6,584 nt of DNA, taken from the NCBI GenBank assembly GCA_020724205.1, contig DYHK01000036.1, forward strand, positions 1 to 6,584, read 5' to 3'. This DNA is from Candidatus Aenigmatarchaeum sp. Lineage in GTDB: Archaea > Nanobdellota > Nanobdellia > Pacearchaeales > GW2011-AR1. Made by a program: the position numbers and the translations under genes. Below, one piece after another: positions 1 through 4,803 of the stretch. The notes beneath the pieces were generated by a model. It ran no database searches. It saw only the letters and a program-made list of their open reading frames with translations, and was not told the DNA's origin. Numbering within the stretch: position 1 is the stretch's first letter; the number at the start of each line of letters is the position of its first letter.

Positions 1-657
1 TCCCTTACATTAGAAAGCGCTAAGTGATGTCTAAGCAAACTTATAGAGTTATTTGCAATCTTATAAAAATTAAGCCTAGGCTTATTACTATCTCCTCTAA
101 CAAAATAATCTCCATCAAGATTAACAGCTATAACAATATCTGCTCCCATCCTCCTGACAACATCAACAGGAACAGGCATGCATAACCCTCCATCAGCTAG
201 TAATTTTCCCCTCTCTTCTATTGGTTTAAATGCTAGTGGAACCGAGATGCTTGCTCTTATAGCAGAAGTAACATCTCCCTTATCAATAACAACTACATCT
301 CCATTGTTTAAGTCAGTAGCTACAACTGAAAAAGGAATTTTTAGCTCATGAAACTGCATACTTCCAATGCCTCCATTAATCTCTATAAACTTCTTAACCT
401 TCTCTCCCTCAATTAATCCCTTATTGAAAGAAATATCAATTAGTTTAATTATCTGTTTTAAATTAGTTGAAACAGCTATATCCTCTGCCCTCTTAATATC
501 CTTAGTTGCTGCATAAGATCCCCCAATCATAGCTCCAATACTAGAACCTGCAATAAAGTCAATAGGGATCCCATTTTCTTCCAAGACCTTAATTACTCCA
601 ATATGAGCCTCCGCTTCCTAAAGCAAGGCCAACCCTTGGCCTATTTATCTCTTTCAT
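1..657 (-). pseudogene. Patatin-like phospholipase (RssA type), frameshifted near the N-terminus and cut by the window edge
   Basis: Read on the reverse strand from ATG at 657, the first 16 codons give MKEINRPRVGLALGSG. At base 609 the frame shifts and continues open to the window edge (about 202 codons) with AHIGVIKVLEENGIP, the nucleophile elbow GSSIG (catalytic Ser) and the late DGG motif (catalytic Asp). These are hallmarks of patatin/RssA-type serine lipid acyl hydrolases, which use a Ser-Asp dyad and act on membrane or lipid substrates. In the family the N-terminal motif normally reads like GSGGARGLAHIGV. Here about five residues are gone and one base remains, which implies a net loss of about 14 bases. 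That removes the Gly/Arg-rich oxyanion-hole loop as well as the frame. No stop codon interrupts the rest, so the lesion is recent or is an assembly error. The family is usually 250-300 residues, so a short C-terminal part lies outside the window. Family call sure; pseudogene status moderately sure. Confidence 0.85.
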
Positions 658-678
658 ATCTATAAAATCACAAATGCT

Positions 679-688
679 CTTTTATACC
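679..688 (-). promoter_or_regulatory. TATA-like promoter element of the patatin gene
   Basis: The reverse strand reads GGTATAAAAG, with the TATAAAA core centred about 26 bases before the ATG at 657. The spacing fits an archaeal TATA box driving a transcript that starts at or next to the start codon. No Shine-Dalgarno sequence is present. Confidence 0.6.
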
Positions 689-701
689 TTTTGAAAGATA
701 T

Positions 702-744
702 CTACTTAGTAGTTTGATTATACTTTAAGTTACTATATAGTGAC
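702..744. promoter_or_regulatory. Two dyads in the divergent promoter region (possible operators)
   Basis: This lies in the 128-base gap between the divergent starts at 657 and 786. CTACT-T-AGTAG (702-712) is a perfect interrupted palindrome. GTTACTATATAGTGAC (729-744) is a 16-base palindrome with one mismatched pair and a perfect ten-base core, ACTATATAGT. The second ends 13 bases before the TATA-like element of the forward gene. A dimeric regulator could bind here; the core could also be a further TATA element. Only the symmetry is seen; the function is inferred. Confidence 0.35.
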
Positions 745-757
745 AACAATAGAAAGG

Positions 758-765
758 TTTAAAAA
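758..765 (+). promoter_or_regulatory. TATA-like promoter element of the 72-residue gene
   Basis: TTTAAAAA, preceded by the purine-rich AGAAAGG (BRE-like), is centred about 24 bases before the ATG at 786. This suggests leaderless transcription. Confidence 0.55.
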
Positions 766-785
766 TAGAGTTTCTTAGAAATTAA

Positions 786-1004
786 ATGGAAAATGAAAGA
801 GAAAAAGAAGAAAGACTTGCACCAATAGTAGAGCATATAACAGGGTCAGTTATAGAAGATGCTTTTAAGGGTTTAGACGGAAATAATTACTTTACAGTTC
901 ATGCTCTTGAAAAAGCAGATAGAAATTATACAAGATATAATAGAACCAAGAAATCACCTTATGATAGATTCTATGAAACACTTAATGCGCTAAGTGTTGC
1001 TTAA
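786..1004 (+). CDS. Hypothetical protein, 72 residues
   Basis: I do not recognise this protein. It is short, soluble and charged, starts MENEREKEERLAPIVEHI, and has no membrane segment or cysteine. The N-terminal third looks helical and very Glu/Lys-rich, and the second half is rich in Tyr, Asn and Arg around NYTRYNRTKK. It is accepted as real because the ATG sits the right distance from a TATA-like element with BRE-like purines, and because it fills the gap exactly up to the convergent gene. Its TAA (1002-1004) shares the palindrome TTAA with the stop of the opposing acyltransferase gene. No function is proposed. Confidence 0.65.
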   Translation: MENEREKEERLAPIVEHITGSVIEDAFKGLDGNNYFTVHALEKADRNYTRYNRTKKSPYDRFYETLNALSVA

Positions 1005-1714
1005 TTCTTTATCTTAACATACTTCTTTATCTCAAGTAAATCAGCTAGCTCCTTTGTAAGAACAGCATAATACTTTGTAGGTTTTTCAATAACTCCCCAC
1101 TTCTTCTTATAAGACTCATCTCCTACCTCAAGATCATAATACTTAACTCCATCCATTATTGCCTTTTCTATATCTTTTTTAAGTAAAAAGGTTGGAATGG
1201 ACAGAGATTTGTATTTTCTATTCCACCAACAACCAAAATAATAAACAGTATCTTTCTCCTTCATAGCAATATGAACGGCAATTAATTCATTCCCATGATA
1301 AGCACTAAGAGTATAACATTTCTCCTTCCATATCTTAAGTCTTCTTTTAAAGTCTCCTTTTCCTTCCTTCCAGAGTTCTAAAAACCACTCTTTACTATTC
1401 TCAAGAGCATCTACTTCATTATAAGATATTTTTATCTCAGTGTTCTTTTTCTCAACCCTCTTTAAATCTTTCTTTAAGTCCTTATCTAAGTTAAGCTTAT
1501 CAAAATCATCTTCAAGTTTTATTATATTTGTAAATCCATCCTTCTCATCATTTTTAATACCTATTGGACAGTCAGGATGTATTTCAGTTAAGAGAAAAGG
1601 TTTAGGAAGAGTTTTCAAATCTTTTTTATCAAGCCATGCATAAGGTAAGTAAGGAAGATCTTTCCAAGTCCAATAAAAATGATTCTTATCAATTTTAACC
1701 TTTTCAAATTCCAT
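1001..1714 (-). CDS. FemAB/BioF2-like GNAT-fold acyltransferase
   Basis: This is a 237-residue soluble protein, second gene of a reverse-strand operon. The C-terminal half matches the GNAT-type core of the BioF2-like/FemAB (Acetyltransf_6) group: LSAYHGNELIAVHIAM (136-151), a central strand VYYFGCWW (157-164), a helix with SIPTFLLKKDIEKAI, then the signature YDLEVGDESYKKKWG (193-207), resembling the family's fDfg-GDe-YK-rWG motif. Family members transfer acyl or aminoacyl groups, for example onto polysaccharide, peptidoglycan or other amines; the substrate here cannot be told. The N-terminal half (WTWKDLPYLPYAWLDK and a Lys-rich helix at 78-90) is less conserved, which is normal. Its ATG overlaps the preceding stop by one base (TAATG), and a Shine-Dalgarno sequence is present, so translation is probably coupled. 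Its stop overlaps that of the convergent gene by four bases. Confidence 0.7.
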   Translation of the reverse strand: MEFEKVKIDKNHFYWTWKDLPYLPYAWLDKKDLKTLPKPFLLTEIHPDCPIGIKNDEKDGFTNIIKLEDDFDKLNLDKDLKKDLKRVEKKNTEIKISYNEVDALENSKEWFLELWKEGKGDFKRRLKIWKEKCYTLSAYHGNELIAVHIAMKEKDTVYYFGCWWNRKYKSLSIPTFLLKKDIEKAIMDGVKYYDLEVGDESYKKKWGVIEKPTKYYAVLTKELADLLEIKKYVKIKN

Positions 1715-2148
1715 TACTTTTCTCCCATTTTATGCCAGGCCCAGAATATCTTTAGTGTATGACTTCTCCAATTCCCTCTAATACTTTCAATATACTCTTT
1801 TTCCTTCTGTGTTGCAATAACATGTGCCTCTTCATCTAACTCTAGCTTAAGATGTTCAACTAAAAACTTCTCAATTGCCTCATGCACACACAAGGCTCTG
1901 AAGGATTTCTCAATTTCTCTCCTGCCAAATTTTTTATCTATAAAGATCTCTCTCCTCTTCCTGCTCCACTCTGCAACATGTTTTTCTCTCTTAATAGTAA
2001 TCTTATCAGATATCTTATGTCCATAAAACTCTAAGGTTATCCTATTTCCAGAAAATTTAACCTTCCTAACAGGCTCTTTCATAAGAGTTTTAATTAAGTG
2101 TCTTCTTAATTCTTCTTTTTTAGAATTAATCTTCCTCTCCCCTTTCAT
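1714..2148 (-). CDS. Hypothetical protein with an HEAIE...H motif (possible metal binding)
   Basis: This is a 144-residue, basic, soluble protein that I cannot assign to a named family. Near the middle it has ALCVHEAIEKFL (His89, Glu90, Glu93), followed by DEEAHVIATQKEKEYIE (His109, with Glu116 and Glu118 beyond). A helix with HExxE followed by a further His and acidic residues recalls zincin-like or other metal-dependent hydrolase folds, but it lacks the classical HExxH, so a catalytic role is only an inference. The N-terminal 70 residues are Lys/Arg-rich with strand-like stretches such as KVKFSGNRITLEFYGHK. The start at 2148 is preferred to upstream ATGs at 2175 and 2232. The 2232 start would run into the divergent gene that begins at 2195, and 2148 lies 27 bases from a TATA-like element. 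It is the first gene of an operon with the acyltransferase, which starts within its stop codon. Confidence 0.65.
   Translation of the reverse strand: MKGERKINSKKEELRRHLIKTLMKEPVRKVKFSGNRITLEFYGHKISDKITIKREKHVAEWSRKRREIFIDKKFGRREIEKSFRALCVHEAIEKFLVEHLKLELDEEAHVIATQKEKEYIESIRGNWRSHTLKIFWAWHKMGEK
1722..1726 (-). promoter_or_regulatory. Shine-Dalgarno sequence of the acyltransferase gene
   Basis: The reverse strand reads GGGAG seven bases before the ATG at 1714, inside the last codons of the upstream gene. It is the only clear ribosome binding site seen in the window. That fits a downstream operon gene, while first genes appear leaderless. Confidence 0.6.
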
Positions 2149-2157
2149 TATACTACA

Positions 2158-2180
2158 TATAAATTTAAACTTCATAAACC
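2158..2180. promoter_or_regulatory. Divergent, closely packed TATA-like elements
   Basis: Only 46 bases separate the starts at 2148 (reverse) and 2195 (forward). Reverse strand GGTTTATGAAG (2170-2180) is centred about 27 bases from the first start. Forward ATATAAATTTAAACTT (2158-2173), with TTTAAACTT centred near 2168, lies about 27 bases from the second. The two elements overlap, so the promoters may compete or be regulated together. Confidence 0.5.
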
Positions 2181-2194
2181 TTATTAGTGAGATT

Positions 2195-2401
2195 ATGAAA
2201 CAAATTAAAAACTCAGAGGCTAAAAAAGGCAAGCTTCAGTTAATAGAGACTATAAGTAGCAATGACATGTCAAAGATTATCCTAGCAATTGAACGCTTAA
2301 AAGAAAACGAGAAGATAAAATATTATTCTATTGACATGATCATCTTCAACCAGGAAACTCATAAAGGAGAGTTCAAGGCAAGCTTCTGGGGTGAAAATTA
2401 A
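2195..2401 (+). CDS. Hypothetical protein, 68 residues
   Basis: I do not recognise this short soluble protein, which has no cysteine, membrane helix or obvious motif. It begins MKQIKNSEAKKGKLQLIETI and has a predicted helix MSKIILAIERLKENEKIKYY, followed by strand-like SIDMIIFNQETHKGEFKASFW, a compact alpha-beta layout. The start has no Shine-Dalgarno sequence but stands about 27 bases from a TATA-like element. It is transcribed divergently from the HEAIE-motif protein. The amino-acid mix and varied codons look like real coding sequence, but nothing in it points to a function. Confidence 0.6.
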   Translation: MKQIKNSEAKKGKLQLIETISSNDMSKIILAIERLKENEKIKYYSIDMIIFNQETHKGEFKASFWGEN

Positions 2402-2537
2402 TATTAGAATAAAACTAGAATATATTAATTTTAGAAGATTAATTGTAAACTATTCACTACATCATATAACTTACTGATTTTACATAACATTAACATAAAA
2501 CTTAAGGATTTTAGAAATATTAAATTAAGATTTCATC

Positions 2538-2547
2538 AACAATTGTT
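2538..2547. repeat. Perfect ten-base palindrome upstream of a TATA box
   Basis: AACAATTGTT ends seven bases before the TATA-like element of the VKOR-like gene. It is short enough to be chance in AT-rich DNA, but its position suits an operator. Confidence 0.3.
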
Positions 2548-2554
2548 AATCACC

Positions 2555-2565
2555 AAATATATAAG
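2555..2565 (+). promoter_or_regulatory. TATA-like promoter element of the VKOR-like gene
   Basis: AAATATATAAG is centred about 26 bases before the ATG at 2587 and is one of the best TATA matches in the window. It predicts a leaderless transcript. Confidence 0.6.
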
Positions 2566-2586
2566 CTAAAATAGTTATAGATTAAC

Positions 2587-2799
2587 ATGAAAAAAGATAT
2601 TGCGCTTAAAACAATACTTGTAATATCTGTCTTAGGCCTTTTATTCTCAGGATACTTATCATATGCAGAGCTTATCAAAGGAACCTGCACAATAGGGGGC
2701 TGTTCTTATGTTTTAGGCTTTCCTGCATGTGTTTATGGTTTTGTCATGTACCTAATAGTCCTTATAATTTCTATACTCGGTCTTAGAAAAAAATCCTAG
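2587..2799 (+). CDS. Small two-helix membrane protein resembling half of a VKOR/DsbB-like thiol oxidoreductase
   Basis: This is a 70-residue protein with two membrane helices (about 8-28 and 49-66) joined by a loop carrying Cys34 and Cys39, with Cys48 at the start of helix two. The stretch YLSYAEL, then GTCTIGGCSYVLG, then PACVYGFVMYLI resembles the TM1-loop-TM2 part of vitamin K epoxide reductase (VKOR) homologues, where a loop Cys pair relays electrons, followed by a C-S-x-V and a G-x-x-x-Y pattern. Full VKORs have four or five helices and a CxxC in a later helix; both are absent here. It could be a stand-alone half that dimerises or works with a separate thioredoxin-like partner, or an unrelated Cys-rich membrane protein. 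The family link is by eye and moderate. Its TAG lies in the palindrome CTAG shared with the stop of the convergent channel-like gene. Confidence 0.6.
   Translation: MKKDIALKTILVISVLGLLFSGYLSYAELIKGTCTIGGCSYVLGFPACVYGFVMYLIVLIISILGLRKKS
2787..2793 (-). terminator. Possible T-run terminator of the channel-like gene
   Basis: Seven A residues on the forward strand encode the Lys-rich tail of the VKOR-like protein. On the reverse strand they read as seven T residues starting three bases past the channel-like gene's stop. Oligo-T runs are the core archaeal termination signal. No hairpin was seen. Confidence 0.4.
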
Positions 2800-3536
2800 A
2801 TATCTAAATCATTAGCTATCTTATCAGCTGCTAAGATCTCAGGAACAATCACTACTTTTGCTCCTGCTTTTTTTAATTTAGATACAAGAGAGTTATTCTC
2901 ACATCTGGAATAAACTTCTATTTTAGAATTCATCTCTTTAGCAGTCATAGTTAAAAGTAAATTAGTTTCTGTCTTAGGGAGAGTTAAAATAATCTTAGAA
3001 GCCTTTTCAATTTCAGCCTTTTTTAAAATCTGTTCATTAGATGCATCTCCTTCTATAACTAAATATCCTTTCTTTCTCAAAGAATTTGAGACAAATGAAT
3101 CAGATTCAACAATTAAAAAAGATTTCTTTTTCTGAGACAAAACTCTTGCTATCTCCTCTCCTACTCTCCCGCCTCCAATAATGATAACATGATCCTTCAT
3201 ACTCTTCATTTTAAGATAATAGAATCTGGTTTTTAAATACTTTCGGAGATTACCATCAAGAAGCATATCAGCAACACTCCATAAAACCCACCACACGAGA
3301 AAAACTCCAACTATCGCAAGGAAAATCTCAAGTAGTCTCTCATATATTGTGCTCTGATCATTGAAGATAAAGGCTAGAGTCTGAATAGTCTTGAAAAAAG
3401 ACTCGTTAAATGTGCCCCCTGTAATAATTTTGAATCCTAAAGTGCCTCCTATGAGAAGAAGAATTATCACAATAAAAAAAATAATTAATCTTCTTGGAAA
3501 CTCTTCAACCTCCTTCAAATCAGATCCTCTTGCCAT
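2796..3536 (-). CDS. K+-channel-like membrane protein with RCK/TrkA-N domain and no selectivity filter
   Basis: The protein has 246 residues. Helix one (about 16-38) and helix two (about 70-92) flank a pore-like segment, SFFKTIQTLAFIFND (46-60). A linker then leads to a Rossmann RCK/TrkA-N domain from about 114, with GGGRVG (121-126), an acidic residue ending strand two in FLIVESD (Glu144), and EGDAS (162-166). The order matches MthK-type calcium- or nucleotide-gated K+ channels. However, the TVGYGD filter is replaced by LAFIFND, so K+-selective conduction is unlikely. No RCK-C (TrkA-C) domain follows. It may be a regulatory or ligand-sensing membrane protein derived from a channel. A TATA-like element lies about 31 bases before the start, so the leader is at most a few bases. 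Its TAG shares CTAG with the convergent VKOR-like gene. Confidence 0.8.
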   Translation of the reverse strand: MARGSDLKEVEEFPRRLIIFFIVIILLLIGGTLGFKIITGGTFNESFFKTIQTLAFIFNDQSTIYERLLEIFLAIVGVFLVWWVLWSVADMLLDGNLRKYLKTRFYYLKMKSMKDHVIIIGGGRVGEEIARVLSQKKKSFLIVESDSFVSNSLRKKGYLVIEGDASNEQILKKAEIEKASKIILTLPKTETNLLLTMTAKEMNSKIEVYSRCENNSLVSKLKKAGAKVVIVPEILAADKIANDLDI

Positions 3537-3562
3537 TTTATAATACCTTTAATTAACTAGAG

Positions 3563-3572
3563 ATTATAAACT
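3563..3572 (-). promoter_or_regulatory. TATA-like promoter element of the channel-like gene
   Basis: The reverse strand reads AGTTTATAAT, centred about 31 bases before the ATG at 3536. This would give a leader of about five bases, slightly longer than at the other genes. Confidence 0.5.
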
Positions 3573-3655
3573 TTAATATAATTAATCCTACATTAAGAGT
3601 AAGATATCAAGCAACTAATAAAAATAAAATTATAATATTTAAATCTAAAGTGATA

Positions 3656-3664
3656 TTTTTTAAA
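3656..3664 (+). promoter_or_regulatory. TATA-like promoter element of the transglutaminase-like gene
   Basis: TTTTTTAAA is centred about 26 bases before the ATG at 3686. No Shine-Dalgarno sequence is present. The rest of the 149-base gap (3537-3685) is AT-rich with no other structure noticed. Confidence 0.5.
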
Positions 3665-3685
3665 CATCTTTTTCATTAAATAAGT

Positions 3686-4321
3686 ATGTATGGTCTGACA
3701 AAAGGGCAGGTTAAGTTTTTCAAGACTCTGAATACTCCAAAGAAGATTCAGGATTATATAAACGAGATACCAATAAACTTTGAAGAGGATGGAAAAGATA
3801 CTTGTTACTCTCCAAAAACTATTTTAGAAAAAAACAAGTGCCATTGTATTGAGGGAGCCTTACTAGCTGCACTTATTCTTAGAATACAAGGTTACCCTCC
3901 ATTAGTTATTGATATAAAAAGCTCAAAGGATGATTTTGATCACGTAGTTGCAGTTTTTCAGAAAGATGGTATGTGGGGAGCTATATCAAAGACAAATCAC
4001 GCAATACTTAGATACAGAGAACCCATATATCAATCAATAAGAGAGCTAGTTATGAGTTTCTTCCACGAGTATATAAGTGATGATGGGAAAAAAACACTAA
4101 GAAGCTTCTCAGATCCAGTTAATCTTGAAATATTTGACACTAAAAACTGGGTAACTGAAGAAAAAAATCTCTGGTATATTGCAGATCACCTAGACAAAGT
4201 ACCCCACCATAATATTCTTACAAGAAAACAGATAGCTAATCTAAGAAAACCAGATGAAGTAGAGCTAAAGATAAATGATATAGTACAGTTCAAGAGTCCT
4301 CTAGCTAAAAAGAATTTCTAA
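3686..4321 (+). CDS. Transglutaminase-like (papain-fold) superfamily protein
   Basis: This is a 211-residue soluble protein. CHCIEGALLAALILRIQGYPP (52-72) matches the transglutaminase-core pattern in which a Cys opens a helix leading to LR-x-x-G-x-P; Cys54 aligns best as the nucleophile. DHVVAVF (85-91) supplies the His86 strand, and MWGAISKTNHAILRYREP (96-113) is where the third polar residue of a Cys-His-Asp/Asn triad would lie. I recall the block from TCxSP through CHCIEGA to RYREP and the later TLRSFS as a conserved hypothetical family found widely in bacteria; the exact biological role is not known to me. Family members may act as proteases, peptidases or cross-linkers. Cys40, Cys52 and Cys54 together could also bind metal. 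There is no signal peptide, so it is probably cytoplasmic. Its TAA overlaps the stop of the convergent lipoprotein-like gene by four bases. Confidence 0.7.
   Translation: MYGLTKGQVKFFKTLNTPKKIQDYINEIPINFEEDGKDTCYSPKTILEKNKCHCIEGALLAALILRIQGYPPLVIDIKSSKDDFDHVVAVFQKDGMWGAISKTNHAILRYREPIYQSIRELVMSFFHEYISDDGKKTLRSFSDPVNLEIFDTKNWVTEEKNLWYIADHLDKVPHHNILTRKQIANLRKPDEVELKINDIVQFKSPLAKKNF
4307..4311 (-). terminator. Short T run past the lipoprotein-like gene
   Basis: AAAAA on the forward strand, part of the Lys codons in the transglutaminase-like C-terminus, reads as T5 on the reverse strand seven bases past the lipoprotein-like stop. It is a weak archaeal terminator candidate. Confidence 0.25.
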
Positions 4322-4551
4322 GCAGTTCCCTGTTTTTTATAAAAGTCAATTCCATTTATTCCCGGATGAAGGAGAGGAAAGGAGGTAGGAACGTTTCTTT
4401 GAGGATATAGAATATCATCCCCTATCTTTTTCTTCTGTTCACTAATCTTAGGAATCATAGGATATTCTATAAAATCTTTGTCAGTAGTTGCACAGCTTAA
4501 TGTTAATGATGAAGAAATCAATAAAGAAGATAAAACCCCTCTAATTTTCAT
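4318..4551 (-). CDS. Small secreted or lipoprotein-like hypothetical protein
   Basis: This is a 77-residue protein with a clear export signal: positive MKIR, a hydrophobic Ser/Leu core (6-18), then SLTLSC with Cys20, followed by a hydrophilic ATTDKD. That layout resembles a lipoprotein signal with the Cys as lipid anchor, but position -3 is Thr rather than the usual Leu/Val/Ile, so lipidation is uncertain; plain secretion is the alternative. The remaining 57 residues are Pro/Lys-rich and probably extended, with FPLLHPGINGIDF near the end. I do not recognise a family. The start stands about 24 bases from a TATA-like element. It is convergent with the transglutaminase-like gene (stop codons overlap) and divergent from the acidic protein gene. 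Confidence 0.6.
   Translation of the reverse strand: MKIRGVLSSLLISSSLTLSCATTDKDFIEYPMIPKISEQKKKIGDDILYPQRNVPTSFPLLHPGINGIDFYKKQGTA
4333..4338 (+). terminator. Short T run past the transglutaminase-like gene
   Basis: TTTTTT starts 12 bases after the TAA at 4321, within the Lys-Lys codons of the convergent gene. It is a plausible oligo-T terminator with no hairpin. Confidence 0.35.
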
Positions 4552-4570
4552 TCTTAGTTAAATACTAAAT

Positions 4571-4580
4571 TATTTATAAA
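4571..4580 (-). promoter_or_regulatory. TATA-like promoter element of the lipoprotein-like gene
   Basis: The reverse strand reads TTTATAAATA, centred about 24 bases before the ATG at 4551. It predicts a leaderless transcript, divergent from the acidic protein gene 97 bases away. Confidence 0.55.
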
Positions 4581-4617
4581 CATTTATCTAACAGTCTTTT
4601 TACTCAAAAACCAAAAA

Positions 4618-4628
4618 CCTTTTATAAG
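4618..4628 (+). promoter_or_regulatory. BRE/TATA-like promoter element of the acidic protein gene
   Basis: CCTTTTATAAG, preceded by an A-rich stretch, is centred about 25 bases before the ATG at 4648. It supports this short reading frame as a real, leaderless gene. Confidence 0.55.
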
Positions 4629-4647
4629 ATGTTTTTTTTATTAAAAA

Positions 4648-4803
4648 ATGGAAGACGAAAAGAAAAAGGAAAAAAGTCCTTCTGATAATACATCAGAAGA
4701 TGAAAATAAAGAGGATAAAGACGAAGATCAAAACGAGCCTTCGGACGAAGATAATGAAGATAAGTCTGATGAACCATCAGATGATGACTCTTCGGAAAAT
4801 TGA
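4648..4803 (+). CDS. Highly acidic, disordered 51-residue protein
   Basis: The protein starts MEDEKKKEKSPSDNTSEDE and contains 12 Glu, 13 Asp and 7 Lys, the rest being Ser, Pro, Asn, Thr and Gln. After the initiator Met there is no hydrophobic, aromatic, Gly, Ala, Arg, His or Cys residue, so it cannot fold by itself and must be disordered. It is accepted as a gene because a TATA-like element lies at the right distance, a hairpin and T tract follow, and codon choice varies (GAC/GAT, GAA/GAG, four serine codons TCT/TCA/TCG/AGT). That variation suggests selection on acidity rather than a plain DNA repeat. Possible roles, all inferred: an acidic tail or chaperone for basic proteins, cation or calcium buffering, or a binding peptide. 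The antisense frame over this region, ending at 4622, is judged a shadow. Confidence 0.6.
   Translation: MEDEKKKEKSPSDNTSEDENKEDKDEDQNEPSDEDNEDKSDEPSDDDSSEN

Larger units (their letters stand above)
2402..2586. other. AT-rich intergenic stretch, no gene seen
   Basis: These 185 bases have frequent stops in all frames and no RNA gene that I can recognise. The left two thirds are AT-rich without clear structure; ATTAAT occurs twice near 2425-2443. The right end holds a ten-base palindrome AACAATTGTT (2538-2547) and the promoter of the next gene. Confidence 0.6.

Noticed and set aside
17..996. Ten-base sequence GCGCTAAGTG occurring at 17-26 and 987-996
   Set aside because: Both copies lie in coding sequence on opposite coding strands, and flanking bases differ, so chance is the simplest reading.
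1440..1643. Forward open frame of 67 residues inside the acyltransferase gene
   Set aside because: It lies wholly within a recognisable reverse-strand gene, and its Ser/Phe/Leu-rich sequence is what antisense of Lys/Asp/Glu-rich coding produces.
2149..2232. N-terminal extension of the HEAIE-motif protein to ATG at 2232
   Set aside because: It would overlap the start of the divergent gene at 2195 and the shared promoter region; the start at 2148 has the better promoter spacing.
2402..2586. Possible small RNA or CRISPR-like repeat in the AT-rich gap
   Set aside because: No repeated unit longer than six bases, no stable GC-containing stem and no tRNA-like fold could be seen.
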